From Limnanthes douglasii subsp. nivea (lineage: Eukaryota; Streptophyta; Magnoliopsida; Brassicales; Limnanthaceae), in NCBI GenBank assembly GCA_036936605.1, contig JAUPFV010000001.1, forward strand, positions 210,659,138 to 210,723,137: a DNA stretch of 64,000 nt, in the 5' to 3' direction. Made by a program: the position numbers and the translations under genes. Below, in pieces: positions 23,661-34,489 of this stretch. How positions within the stretch are numbered: position 1 is the stretch's first letter; every line of letters begins with the position of its first letter. The notes beneath the pieces are model-generated. The model was not told the DNA's origin, did not search any database, and was given only the letters and a program-made list of their open reading frames with translations.

Positions 23661-24548
23661 GTAGAAGGCAACATTAATTGGATTATGGGAATATGTGACA
23701 TAGATTTTAGGCTTAATGATTGATACAACCTCCCTCATATTTCTAATCACAACAACAGTGAAAACAACAACTGGTATCTGGAGGCTAAAGTTAATACATT
23801 TTGGAAGAACAACACTTGAGATAATAAAGCAATGGAAAGTTTCATTTCCAGGGAGAGAATCAACCATATCAACACCTTAAATATCAATCCAGATAAAAAA
23901 GATTTGATGATTTAAAGGCACTCTAATGATCATAGATTCAATAAAAAACTAACTTGGAATAGTATCAGAACTCAACAAACTCAGTCTAGTCTGTTCAAGA
24001 AAATTGGGAGCATAATCACCCCACGAAGTTCTCCTTTCTATGTTGGAAACTTCTAAAAAAACTAAATTCCTATTGACTCTATCTTAAAGAAAAGACATCT
24101 AAGTATGGCTTCCAAATTCCAGTTTTACAACAACTACGAAGACACAACCCATCTTTTTGTGAGTTGCAGTTTTGCCTAACAAATATGGAACTACTTTGGT
24201 ATCTTATTCAAGATAAATATTGACATATTCATGGTAATAACTCACATAATTAGATCACGGTCTGGTTCTCTAAAAATAAAGTCCATGTGACTCATATAAT
24301 CCATTAAATCATCTGTTGGGTTATATGAAAAAACAGAAACAATTTTAAATTTATTGAAAATCATGACTCTGTTAACAGTTCAATTGATGCGATTAAAAGA
24401 ATTATTTCTGGCATTGGCATGTCTAACAAACTAACCAGTACGCATTGGTCTAAGTATTTTTCTGCAGGTATAACTTTAGGATGTAAATCTATAGAGACAA
24501 AACAAAAATCTTGTTTACTTTAAATGGATTGCTCTAGAAAATGGCAGA

Positions 24549-24908
24549 TTGAAGATGAATATCGACAGAGTTTGTCTTCACAACGGGGAGTCTAGTGGAG
24601 GGATCCTGATTAGAAATTGTGAAGGTGATATCATTCTTGGTACTGACATCATCTTTGGTAAACTAACCCATTTGCTCGCAGAGTCTACTGCTTTATTGGA
24701 AGGACTGATTATCTGCAAACAAAATAACTGGACTGAAATCGATATTAAATCAAATAGTTTACTGTTAATCAACTTATTAGCTGATGGAAAAGCTGTCTGG
24801 TACCTCAACTCCCTTCTATTGATATGTAGAAAATTAATTAATCCCAAAATGACCATTAGACATATTTCGAGAGTCGAGAACCAATCCGTAGACTGGCTTG
24901 CTAAATGA
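24549..24908 (+). pseudogene. LINE 1 RNase H domain
   Basis: NIDRVCLHNGESSGGILIRN, LAESTALLEGLIICK and DIKSNSLLLINLL match the plant-type RNase H at the end of some L1 ORF2 proteins. The Asp of the ETDS-type motif is Asn (KSNS), so catalysis is probably lost. A zf-RVT-like FYNNYEDTTHLFVSC precedes it near 24120-24165. Confidence 0.75.
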
Positions 24909-25090
24909 ACTCTAAAATGCAAAGAAAAACAACGCTTCGATCATTACAACGCTCCAAACAATCCACCGACCATTGGTGTTCTTGAAAGCTTAGGTCCGTG
25001 ATACATTAATCTTGATTAAATCATTTTTTTATTTGGTATGTGGATGCTCTTCCTCTTGTGATTTTGTTTAGGAGCCACAAGGATTAAAGT

Positions 25091-25548
25091 TGATGAGTCC
25101 GAATTCAGAATACTCCCCGGAAGGGCAAATCAGTGTAATTCTCTCCGAAATCCGGACAGAACTTTTGGACCGGACAGATCACTTCGAACCAGTATGAGCC
25201 TAAGGCTGTTCGAACTATGACAAAAGTACTAAAAAACCTAAACACTTCTTGACTAAGCTACCTGTCCACCTGCTTAGAACTCATGGGTCTTTAAACATGA
25301 CCCGGGTCCATTAAACTTGACCCGAAAGCCCATAAGGGCCCAAATTTCATACTATAAATACCCAACCACCAGCATTAACTATGGGTAAGAAAAATTAACT
25401 GCTGCCAAGCTGCTCAATTCTCTCTCCACATTAAAAACACTTTGAAACACCCTTAAACACCCTCACGCCACCGTTAAAACACCCTTACACCGCCTTAAAA
25501 CTCCACTTGAAATTACCAGCCTACCTCAGGCTACTTTTATCCTCACCA
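25091..25548 (+). repeat. Element B 5' LTR
   Basis: It begins TGATGAGTCCGAATTC and ends TATCCTCACCA. The promoter box TATAAATACCC is at 25353-25363, in the same sequence context as in element A's LTR. Confidence 0.97.
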
Positions 25549-25551
25549 AAT

Positions 25552-25569
25552 TGGCGACCACAGTGGGAG
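25552..25569 (+). other. Element B primer-binding site
   Basis: TGGCGACCACAGTGGGAG starts three bases after the LTR. It matches element A's site except at one position and is compatible with the 3' end of a tRNA-Arg. Confidence 0.8.
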
Positions 25570-25621
25570 GCAACGGTGCCTGAATCAAGTATTCGAAACC
25601 AAGTAAAGAAATTCTGTCCGA

Positions 25622-26786
25622 ATGAATCCGGATAATCCAGAGCTTCCACCAGCTTTGCTCGAAGTGGTGGAAGAGAACGATGAGTATACTGTCCAAGAGC
25701 GCAACAGGTTAAAACTTGAGATAGAAGCTCTGAGGGCTGAAAAGGCCAAGATGGGCGTGAAAGAGAAATCCAAAGCATCAGCTGCTCACCACACCGATAA
25801 CCCAAGGGAGCATGAGGTTTCCAAAACTCATGTGAGCACTAAGAAGACGCATGCCAGCTCTAAAAAGTCTCACCGGTCCAAGCCTGTGGAGAGTTCTGAC
25901 TCGAGTTCAGAGTCTTCGGACAGCTCTTCGAACAGTAAGGGAAATGAAAGGTCCTTGTCCTCTAGCAGTGATGAGGGACGAACCAAGAAGAAGCAAAAGC
26001 AAGTTAAAAAGTATTCCAGAAAAAGAGATCACCATGGAAGAATGAAAATGCATATTGGAAAAGGGTCATCTCACCACCGGAGGTATACGGACAAGATGTT
26101 GATGGATCCTTTTGCTTTCTACGATGAGCCAGGTATCTTTGCAACTCCTAATGAGGATACCGTGTTCAGTCGTGGGAGGAATTGGAGGCAGTCTCCATTG
26201 TCTTCTAAAATCCTGTCCGGAAACCTCCCTAAGAGGTTTGACAGTACTAAGATGGAGAAGTATGATGGCAGTACTGATCCGGACAATCATCTGGAGCAAT
26301 TCAAGGACTTCATGATGAACTTTGATGATGATGATAAACTACTCTGTAGGGCATTCTCCCAATCTTTTACGGGGAGTGCTCTGAAATGGTACAACAGCCT
26401 GCCTCAGGGTTGTATTAAAGACTTTGATACTTTTTGGGTGGCCTTTCGAAGGCAGTTTGTGGGGAGTAAGGAGCTGAAGGGCAATGGAGACACAATAATC
26501 CATTGTGCCCAAGAGCCAAATGAGTCGTTAAAGGAGTACATAAGTCGTTTTGTAAACACAAAGAATGGGTTGGCTGATTGCTTTGAACAGGTGGCAATAG
26601 CATCCCTAAGACAAGGTTTGAACCCAGGCAACCTGGCTGATTCGGTGACCAGGAAGAAAGCCATGACCTAGGGAGGATTGCTGAATCAAGTTGGCAAGCA
26701 AATAAATGTTGATGAAACAAAAAAGACCAGGGTGCACAGACAGGTGAGATCCACCCCGGTGGCACCAACTCCAAATCAAAACCAGT
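25622..26786 (+). pseudogene. Element B gag (single in-frame stop, 3' end deleted)
   Basis: The ATG at 25622 begins MNPDNPELPPALLEVV. A charged Ser/Lys-rich region follows, then the capsid-type core with FTGSALKWYNSLPQGCI, FRRQFVGSKE and EYISRFVNTKNGLADC. A TAG at 26669-26671 replaces the TGG that reads Trp in A (AMAWGGLLNQ versus AMT-stop-GGLLNQ), so a single G-to-A change truncates Gag at 349 aa. The frame then continues to NQNQSG, where the deletion joins it directly to the end of RT. The zinc-finger-like region and protease are missing. Confidence 0.9.
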
Positions 26787-26790
26787 CCGG
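26783..26790 (+). other. Deletion junction in element B (CAGTCCGG)
   Basis: In A the two deletion end points read CCAGTCCGAAAAC (gag, about 16760) and GCAGTCCGGAAATG (RT, about 14700). B reads CCAGTCCGGGAAG at the join. The shared CAGTCCG marks a short-homology deletion of about 2 kb that kept the frame: NQNQSG joins to KFLGYII. Confidence 0.8.
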
Positions 26791-28096
26791 GAAGTTCTTA
26801 GGATATATCATAAGTGAGCATGGAATACAGCCCGACCCGGACCAACTCAATGCTTTGTTCCAAATGGAGCCTCCTCGAAACATTAAAGAAGTACAGCGAT
26901 TAACGGGGAGGTTGGCTGCCTTGAACAGATTCATCTCCAGGTCTTCGGACAGATGTGCTCCATTCTTTCAAACCTTGAAGGGTGCAAAGGGGTTTGAATG
27001 GACACCACAGTGTAATGAAGCATTTAATGAAATCAAGAAACATCTTTCCTCTCCCAAGACTTTGTTCAAACCAGTTGATGGGGAGACTCTCTTTGTTTAT
27101 CTGGCTGTTTCAAGTTGTGCCATCAGTGCTGTGCTTGTGAGGGAGGTTGATGGGCATCCTCACCCAGTGTACTACATCAGCAAAAGCTTGATTGATGCTG
27201 AAAGGCGTTACTTGAAACTCGAAAAACTGGCATTGGCCTTGGTGATAGCTGCAAGAAAAATGAGGCCCTACTTCCAGGCACATCCTATCGTTGTCCGGAC
27301 TTCTTTCCCTTTAAAGAATGTCCTTCAAAAAGCAGACATTTCGAGCAGAATGACAAAGTGGTCAGTAGAATTGGAGGACTTCGACATAGACTTTGCTCCC
27401 CGAACAGCGGTAAAAGCTCAAGTTGTGGCTGACTTTCTGGTTGAATTCCATTCTGATAGGGATTCTGAGCAACCTACTGATTCAAAAGACAAGAAAGTGT
27501 GGATTGTCCCAACAGACGGAGGATCCAGTACCATGGGATCTGGGGCAGGAATATGTCTCACTTCCCCATACAGGGACAACATGTTCCAAGCTATTTGTTT
27601 TGCTTTCAGGGCGTCCAATAATGAGTCCGAATACGAAGCAGCTATAGCTGGGTTAAAATTGGCCTACATTTGTGGAGCTAAAAGAGTCAAGCTACTAAGT
27701 GACTCCCAGTTGCTAGTCCACCATGCCTTGGGCCTATCAGAAGCTAGAAAAGAACAGTTGATCAAGTATTTACTCCTCCTAAAAAATGAAGCGTTGAAAT
27801 TTAAAGCTGTTGTCTATGAGCACATCCCCCGGGCAGAGAATGAGCTAGCAGACTCACTGGCAACGATAGCATATACGGAGTCCTACCCATGGATCCATGT
27901 GCTCGAAAGCCCTTCTATTCAACTCGATAAAGGTGAAAAAGAGGAAGTCTTTGAAATACAAGTAAATCAGCCTCAAGATTGGAGGTCTCCTCTTGTGCAA
28001 TATCTGTCCGATGGTATCGTGCCCTTGAATAAATCACAAGCTAGAACATTGAAGCACAGGGCTCGTGGTTTCCTTATGTTAAGAGAAGTATTATAA
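26791..28096 (+). pseudogene. Element B pol: RT end, RNase H, archaeal-type RNase H
   Basis: It starts inside RT at KFLGYIISEHGIQPDPD; the catalytic YIDD is deleted. RNase H follows (VYLAVSSCAISAVLVRE, ALALVIAARKMRPYF), then the second RNase H with PTDGGSSTMGSGAGI, SNNESEYEAAIAGL and LSDSQLL. The frame ends at TAA 28094-28096 where A reads VFYKKKSYS. Downstream integrase is in the same frame, so only this stop separates them. Confidence 0.9.
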
Positions 28097-29242
28097 AAAA
28101 AATCATATAGCAAACCTCTCCTACGTTGTTTAGGGGATCATGAGTCACAAATAGTTCTCTCCGAATTGCATGATGGTGAGGGATCAGCCCATTGTGGATT
28201 TAGAGCTTTAACAAGAAGGGTTCTACTCTCCGGATACTATTGGCCATCAATTATGAAAGATGCTAAGGAACTGGTACGAAGGTGTGACCCATGCCAGAGG
28301 TACAGCAATGAAATTCATGTACCAGCCATTCCCTTGGAGTCAATTTCTGAGCCCATCCCTTTTGCTCGATGGGGATTGGACTTAGTTGGGCCTCTCCCTG
28401 TGGCGTCCGGAGGGCGTAAAACTATAATTGTGGCCATTGACTACTTCTCAAAGTGGGTAGAAGCAGCTCCCTTGGCAGGAACAACCTCGAAAGCTGTCAT
28501 AAAATTCATTCTGTCCAACATATGTTGCAGATTTGGTGTCCCCCAGAAAATAACAACAGACAATGGGCCACAGTTTGATAATAAAGAGATGGAGAGCTTC
28601 TGTGCCTCAAGAGGTATTCAACACTGCTTTTCTTCACCTTTCCACCCTCAAGCCAATAGGCAAGTTGAAGTGGCTAATAGAATGATACTGTCCGGTTTAA
28701 AGAAGAATTTAGAAGGAGCTGCTGGGAAGTGGCCTAGTTATCTACAAGAAGTCTTATGGGCCTACCGAACAACACCTGGGGCTGCAACACAAGAATCCCC
28801 TTTTGCCTTGGTCTATGGAATGGATGCAGTAGCTCCCATAGAGAAGACACTCCCCTCCTTTCGTGTTCATAACTTCTCCGGACAGGCTAATGAGATGACA
28901 ATTAGAAATCAGCTTGATTTGATCGAAGAAAGACGGGTAAAAGCTCATCTTAGAATGACACACTATCAGGGCTTGATGAGAAGCAGGTTTGCTTCTAAAG
29001 TTAAAAGAAGGGATTTTCAACCAGGAGATAAAGTATTGAGAAAAGTTTTCTTGCATACTAAGGAAAAGCTCTTCGGAAAGCTGGCCCCAACTTGGGAGGG
29101 TCCATATACTGTGGTTGAAAGAATCAAGCCTGGGACATACTGGTTGGAAGACAAAGATGGCAGGGTTTTAACTCACCCTTGGAATATTGAACACCTACGA
29201 ATGTACTTGGAATACAACTTATGTAAATATTTACTTGTTTAA
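28097..29242 (+). pseudogene. Element B integrase
   Basis: From the upstream stop the frame is open to 29242. The zinc-binding region is LHDGEGSAHCG...CDPCQRY with both His present. The core motifs GLDLVGPL, TTDNGPQF and QVEVANRM supply D, D and E. The C-terminal domain ends PWNIEHLRMYLEY. One change near the catalytic Glu (QANRQVEV for QANGQVEV in A) is notable. Integrase is intact as a domain, but with no RT or protease in cis the element would depend on a relative. Confidence 0.9.
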
Positions 29243-29261
29243 ACATCCATGTAAATATTTG

Positions 29262-29320
29262 GGGGCATACCTTCCACTCTTCGGTGGCACGAAAAGCTTT
29301 CAATAAAACTTGATGTCTTC
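29262..29320 (+). other. Post-pol noncoding block of element B
   Basis: GGGGGCATACCTTCCACTCT, then GGTGGCACGA and CAATAAAACTTGATG occupy the place of the block conserved between A and C. AATAAA here could serve as the pol transcript's polyadenylation signal. Confidence 0.4.
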
Positions 29321-29522
29321 TTCAAAATTCTCTAAGTATTTTCAAAATTTTGTCTCTTATCATACTACCCGGGTTAAAAGGTCTAAGGGCTATTTAAATT
29401 CTAGCCGGAGAGTCTTAATGCTCTCACAATACAATAAAACTACTTAAACTCCAGCTATTTAAACAAATGATGAAAGAAGAGGATGGTTGAGCAAAATAAG
29501 ATATTCATTCAACAATTTAAAA

Positions 29523-29634
29523 CTGCCTTGGCCTTCCAATGACTTTTTAAGCAAGTTTGGGCACAGTACAAAAATCTGTCCGAATAATACGGACACCATC
29601 ACAAAAAAGTGCCTTGGCCTTCCAAGGACTTTAG
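29523..29634. terminator. Paired CCTTGG/CCAAGG hairpins after the extra gene of element B
   Basis: TGCCTTGGCCTTCCAATGAC (29524-29543) and GTGCCTTGGCCTTCCAAGGA (29609-29628) are the minus-strand equivalents of the two hairpins in A. They lie ~40 bases past the extra gene's stop with similar mutual spacing (~86 versus ~78 bases). Confidence 0.5.
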
Positions 29635-29667
29635 TTCAAACAAAAGATAAACAAAACAAATTATAAA

Positions 29668-32658
29668 TTAAGGTTGAGCCTTTGAAGATGGCTCACCCTC
29701 ATCTGTTTTCTTGCCCTTGATGTCGCTCTTCTCCTCGACTATCTTCTTACCCTTGGGATCAATCTCTTCCTCACCTGGACTCTCTCCGGTTTCCTCTTCA
29801 TCACCAGACGAGGACTCACCGAAGTACCTCTCATCGTCAACCATGGTCCAGTATGGGAGATCATCGTCATCCACATAGCGCCATAAGTCCCCTAGTCTCC
29901 TCTTCGGGATTTTTTCGTGAAACAGGAGGACCATATCAGACTTCACTTTTTCAATCATTAATTCTTCACTCCGTATCATCTCCCTGGCACAAGCATTAAT
30001 CTTGGCTTTGATTGTGGCCTCTTGATCCCTCACCAAAGCAGCTTTCTCTTCAACAACCTGAGTCACTGCATTCTCTAAAGCAAGTTTGTCAGTGGTCAGG
30101 TTGGTGACAAGCTTCTCCTTTGCTGCAGTTTCTTCTCTTGAGGCTGTCAGGTCCTTCTCCAGTCCGGACAGTTTAGCCCGGAGATCTTTTACGGTCTCTT
30201 CTAAGGAAGCAGCTTTTGTGTTACTTTCATCTTGATTCTTCTTTAGCTGATCATTTGACTCCTTGAGCAAATCAACCTTATTGGCAGCGGTCCAGAGCTC
30301 TTCGGACAGTTTTTCCTTCTCCGACTTGAGGTCTTTGATGGTGTCTGCCTGACTTCGGAGTTGCCTTTCCAAAGTAAGTATTGGCTGCACGTTGCTAAGG
30401 ATAGAATGGGCTATAACATCCCTCTCACTGGAAACCATAAAAGTCTTACCGTTGAAGTTAACTGTGTTGGAGCTGCTTGGAGGGACATAGGGCCCTGCAA
30501 ACTCGTCTCTAGGCAGCCCAAGAAAATATTCACCAAGTCCACCCAGACCGGTGATGTCCATTTCATCTAAGTTGAGTTCTCCTCTCTCAACTTCATCTGT
30601 AGTAAACTCCCTTTGAATCTCTCATTGCAAGTCCCTTGGGATCTCTTCAGCCAATGTTGGGTCAGTAGGGAAAGAGGGCTCCGGGTCCCGGAGAGCAACT
30701 TCATCTCCTTGGGAAGACTTCTTCTTCTTGGCCTCCCTGTCAGCGCTCTCACTTGTTTGCTTGCGAGTCCTCTTAGAGGCCCTTGTAGGCTTAGGGAGGT
30801 TCACTTCCTGCTTCTCGCTCTCCTGTTCCACCACCTGTAGAAGGGCTGCATCAATCTGAGCCTGTGCCAATCCTTCTGTGTCTGTTGGGGCCTCCTTCTC
30901 ATCGTCACCTGCTGCCCTCTTGCCTTTCTTCTTCTTGCCCTTCATTTTACTTGGGGCCTTGGCCCGGGCAGGAAGGAAGAGAGTCCCATCCAGTTCGTGA
31001 GACCTTCTCAGCACGATGTCTTCATCAGGTTGGGTGGAGAACTCCTCCCAAGTTAGGTCTCTTCGACCTGTGGTGTTCCACATGTGAGACCTTGCTAAGT
31101 TCCCAGCAGTGAAGGCTTTATGGAACCGGTTCTCCCAGTTCTCTGGAGCCCAAGCGTTGATTTTGCCACAAGTGACCTGTCCGGCCTTCAGGTAGTCTCC
31201 AAACTCCTTTGGCAGCTCTGATGAAACAAAAGAGAACCTAATTAGCATAAACTTAAAAGAAAAGAGAAATTCGAACAGAGACTTAAGATGAGAAGCTTAC
31301 GGTCACTCCTCCATCTACTCCTAAGGAGGCTTGGATTCTCTCCGGTCTTAATTTTCTTGCCATTCTCCCATGAGCCACTGACGAATAAGAATTGGCTCCT
31401 CCATTTGCTCTCCGACTCCAGGAGATCATCGACAGCTTTAAGATCGTTCCCCATGTTGAAATGGTAAAAGGGGAACTGATGATGTTTGCACAAGTTGGCC
31501 ACAGCTGCAAATTCTTCCATAGGAAGAGGGATTCCAGATAATCTAGACGCCATAATACATGACATCAAGGTGAACCAACCGTTGGGGCTTAACTGCGATG
31601 GGCAGAGTTTGACCAAGTGAAAATAGCGCACTATCTCCGGGTCCAGTGGGAACCTGAGTCCCCAGTTGAATAGCTCCGTAAAGAAGACTATCTCATTCCT
31701 TTTGCAATCCATCGGGGTCTCCGGATCGATAGGAATCCTTATCTTTACGTTCTCGGGGACTCCCCACTTTGTGCGCAATCTACCCAGATCTGAAGTATGG
31801 ATGAACGCGTACTTGGGTTTCAACAAAGCCAAAAGATACTTGAACTCCACCTTATGAAAGCATGGCCCCACTCTCCCTTCAAGGCTCTCCGGCAGGTCCG
31901 GACGCCTTAGATACAAGTCCTCTTTGCCCTTCTTGGCAACAACGATAGCAGTTTCAGCCTGTCCGGAAGACTCGGACTCAAATCTAACCTCCTCAGTGGA
32001 GTCCTCCATCCTCTCCTCCATAATCGTTGGGGGAGCTTCAGTAGAAATAGTCCGGGGAGGATTGAGGCTTGGCAGAGCTGATCCTCCGGACTGTTGGCTG
32101 TCCGTATTTACTCGACTTCTCACCTCAATTTGAGTTTTTGAGGTAGAAGATTCCTTGGGGGGGTAGGGGGCTGCTGGCTTCTAGTCCTGATGGCCTCTCC
32201 CGGGGAACCCTTATAGTTGCCCCAGACCCTGATTCACTATTTTTTGCCCCCGATTTCGAGGGTGTATTCTTAGAAGAAAGTCCTTTAACCAACCTACTTG
32301 GCCTTTTCATGATTAATTTGTCCGGGGAGTGGTCAGAATCAGACCCCATAGCAATGAAAGAGGGTTTTTTCCTAACACTTGTGGCAGTGACTCCCGGTTC
32401 AACAACAGGGATCGACTCTTGAACTGAGGAGCCGGATACTATGGGAGAAAGCGTTGATTGAAAGAGTTTTTTAGGTTTTGTACCTTTAGAAGAAGATGAA
32501 CCTCTGTTAGATTCTTCGATTGAAGGGGATGGTTTCTCAACAGGCGACGCTGGGAGCCCTGCTGCAAGTCTTTTTTCCTTCTCAACTCTTTGAGCTTTCT
32601 CCAATTCTGAGAGGTTATGCCAGCCACCCTTGATCAGTGCTGTTCTTGCTGTAAACAT
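29668..32658 (-). pseudogene. Extra antisense gene of element B (intron-containing)
   Basis: The ATG at 32656-32658 begins MFTARTALIKGGW. Exon 1 runs to 31301, the intron is 31300-31218, and exon 2 ends at 29668. Together they give about 968 codons if one base of the G7 run (32157-32163 on the + strand) is extra. The protein has a Ser/Pro-rich N-terminus, a conserved block (RIPIDPETPMDC, EIVFFTELFNWGLRFPLD), a Lys-rich linker, a long coiled coil (LERQLRSQADTIKDLK onward) and an acidic tail. Two lesions are visible: that frameshift and a TGA at 30622-30624. The central block resembles Transposase_28-type proteins. The role is unknown; a particle-associated or regulatory role is only a guess. 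Confidence 0.85.
31218..31300 (-). other. Intron in the extra gene of element B
   Basis: Minus-strand GTAAGCTTCTC...TTTCATCAG, 83 bases. Splicing joins GAC-C to AG-CTG-CCA, giving RSDQLPKEF in line with A. Confidence 0.75.
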
Positions 32659-32763
32659 AAACAGCCAAGGAAATTTTGAAGATTCTAGAGAGATAAAGCT
32701 CTGAGTAAAAATGGCAGAGTAAAATTTGAAAGAGATAAAGAGATAGTGAAAAGTGAATTAGAA

Positions 32764-32769
32764 TTTATA
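32764..32769 (-). promoter_or_regulatory. TATA box of element B's extra gene
   Basis: On the minus strand ACTATAAATTC lies 106 bases upstream of the ATG, similar in sequence and spacing to element A's. Confidence 0.55.
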
Positions 32770-33086
32770 GTAAAAGTGAAAAAAGAAGTTGATTCCTAGG
32801 AGAATCCGAAAAGTTGGGCAATGATTAGAAGGCGACGCAGATGTCATTAATGGCATTTAAGAGAGGTAACTTGTTTGAGAAAGTGGTGCGAAGTTCAAGG
32901 TAAAAAAACGGCTAAAGTGACCAATCAGAGAATGACACGTGTCCCATTAACTCTGGCAAGAACCGTTTAGAATTCGTAACGTCCGGTCTGTCCGGGTTTA
33001 TCCACAATTCTCTCCGGATCGAAAAACCACTTCCTATGTTCGGACTGTTTTTCAGTTCTTTGACAAGGACACTTGTTCAAACATCT

Positions 33087-33100
33087 AAAAAAGGGGCTCC
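33087..33100 (+). other. Element B polypurine tract
   Basis: AAAAAAGGGGCTCC directly precedes the 3' LTR start TGATGAG. Confidence 0.85.
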
Positions 33101-33558
33101 TGATGAGTCCGAATTCAGAATACTCCCCGGAAGGGCAAATCAGTGTAATTCTCTCCGAAATCCGGACAAAACTTTTGGACCGGACAGATCACTTCGAACC
33201 AGTATGAGCCTAAGGCTGTTCGAACTATGACAAAAGTACTAAAAAACCTAAACACTTCTTGACTAAGCTACCTGTCCACCTGCTTAGAACTCATGGGTCT
33301 TTAAACATGACCCGGGTCCATTAAACTTGACCCGAAAGCCCATAAGGGCCCAAATTTCATACTATAAATACCCAACCACCAGCATTAACTATGGGTAAGA
33401 AAAATTAACTGCTGCCAAGCTGCTCAATTCTCTCTCCACATTAAAAACACTTTGAAACACCCTTAAACACCCTCACGCCACCGTTAAAACACCCTTACAC
33501 CGCCTTAAAACTCCACTTGAAATTACCAGCCTACCTCAGGCTACTTTTATCCTCACCA
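33101..33558 (+). repeat. Element B 3' LTR
   Basis: 458 bp, matching the 5' LTR except for one base near 33169. Confidence 0.97.
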
Positions 33559-33563
33559 AAAGT

Positions 33564-33938
33564 TGCTATGAAAATGAGTGAAATATTGAAACTCAAGGTG
33601 AAATAGAGATGAGCTGAAAATCGGAACTCTCTAGTTGCTAAAGAAGAAGATTCTCCTCTCAATAAAGCTTCATATAATCATAGAATCGACCTAAAGTTGA
33701 ATAGTTGTGAAAATTGAGAAGAAGAAAAGACTTTCAGATTTAAAAAGTTGGCTCAATAGGAAAGTTTTCAAAATTTCAAATTGAACCTAGTTATGTTGGA
33801 AGCCAAAATTAAATCTAAAATCGGCCCTCTTCCAAATTTCATTTGAAAAATTTTAATCAGCAAGTCCTCTATCTTTGTATTACTTCGATTTGGACTTTTA
33901 TTATTAATAAATGTAATTCTTTGCCTAAAAAAAATATA
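33564..33938 (+). mobile_element. LINE 1 3' tail, displaced by element B
   Basis: After the second AAAGT the LINE sequence resumes. It ends TTATTAATAAATGTAATTC, TTTGCC and a short A-run (about 33930-33937). An AATAAA-type signal and terminal poly(A) are expected for a LINE 3' end. No coding sequence is seen. Confidence 0.6.
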
Positions 33939-34489
33939 GTACAATTGGATATTTTAGGATTTAGTAACCATAAATAAAACACTTCCGAGTTAAACCTTGA
34001 ACATTTTTACCTCTTTGTTTCCAAATACTCTGAAATTCTAGCCTCAATCAAAGTTACTGTTCATTGGATTTGATTTCTTCAAATAATGTCTACCTTTAAG
34101 AAAGTTTTTCAATCATGTCGCATCTCTGTTGCTGTTCTTCTTTCGGAAGAAGAAATCACGGGTTTGAAAGAAATGTTGCAAGTCCATCGACACCGATAAT
34201 AGTGGGCCAATCAAAATCTCTTTTGAAGAGTTGAAACCTGGTCTGCGAGGTCCTTCTAGTTCCCGAGTCTTCATGAGTTGAAATTGGAACCAATTCATAT
34301 TCTTTTCGAGGGCCATGGGCCTGGAACTCTAACTTTTAGTTGTAAACCCGACCTTGACCCGATCGCAACATTCTTCGACCCAAAAATCAATTCATCGTTC
34401 AGCTAATCTGATACAAACACTGAACTCAAAAACTTAAAACCCCGCAATTCAAAATCCTCTCCCTCTTAATTTTTCCGTGTCTCGCAGTC
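33939..34489. other. Upstream region of ARP4
   Basis: No gene is visible. Promoter and 5' leader of ARP4 should lie here; a pyrimidine-rich CCTCTCCCTCTTAATTTTTCC precedes the ATG. No clear TATA box, as is common for housekeeping plant genes. Confidence 0.4.

Larger units (their letters stand above)
19440..25090 (+). mobile_element. L1-type LINE, 5' part, decayed (LINE 1)
   Basis: In order on the + strand are an ORF1 with a DUF4283-like region and zinc knuckle, an APE-type endonuclease, reverse transcriptase, a zf-RVT segment and an RNase H. This is the layout of plant L1 elements. It carries several frameshifts and stops. Element B inserted into its 3' region; the remaining tail with poly(A) is at 33564-33938. 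Rejoined length is about 6.0 kb. The exact 5' end is uncertain. Confidence 0.85.
25091..33558 (+). mobile_element. Tat-lineage Ty3/gypsy element B, very recent, internally deleted
   Basis: Two 458-bp LTRs (25091-25548 and 33101-33558) differ, as far as I can see, at one base (ACAGAAC versus ACAAAAC). They are flanked by a perfect target duplication AAAGT (25086-25090 and 33559-33563). gag-pol reads left to right in one frame from 25622 to 29242, with two in-frame stops and a large in-frame deletion removing the gag end, protease and most of RT. An antisense extra gene occupies 32658-29668. The nearly identical LTRs imply insertion within roughly the last hundred thousand years at usual rates. 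It is therefore a recently mobilised but non-autonomous copy. Confidence 0.97.

Noticed and set aside
26660..26685. TAG followed by GGAGGA at the end of B gag as a retrovirus-like programmed readthrough site
   Set aside because: Element A has TGG (Trp) at the same codon within a conserved AMAWGGLLNQ context, so this is most simply a G-to-A nonsense mutation, and there is no protease after it to be expressed.
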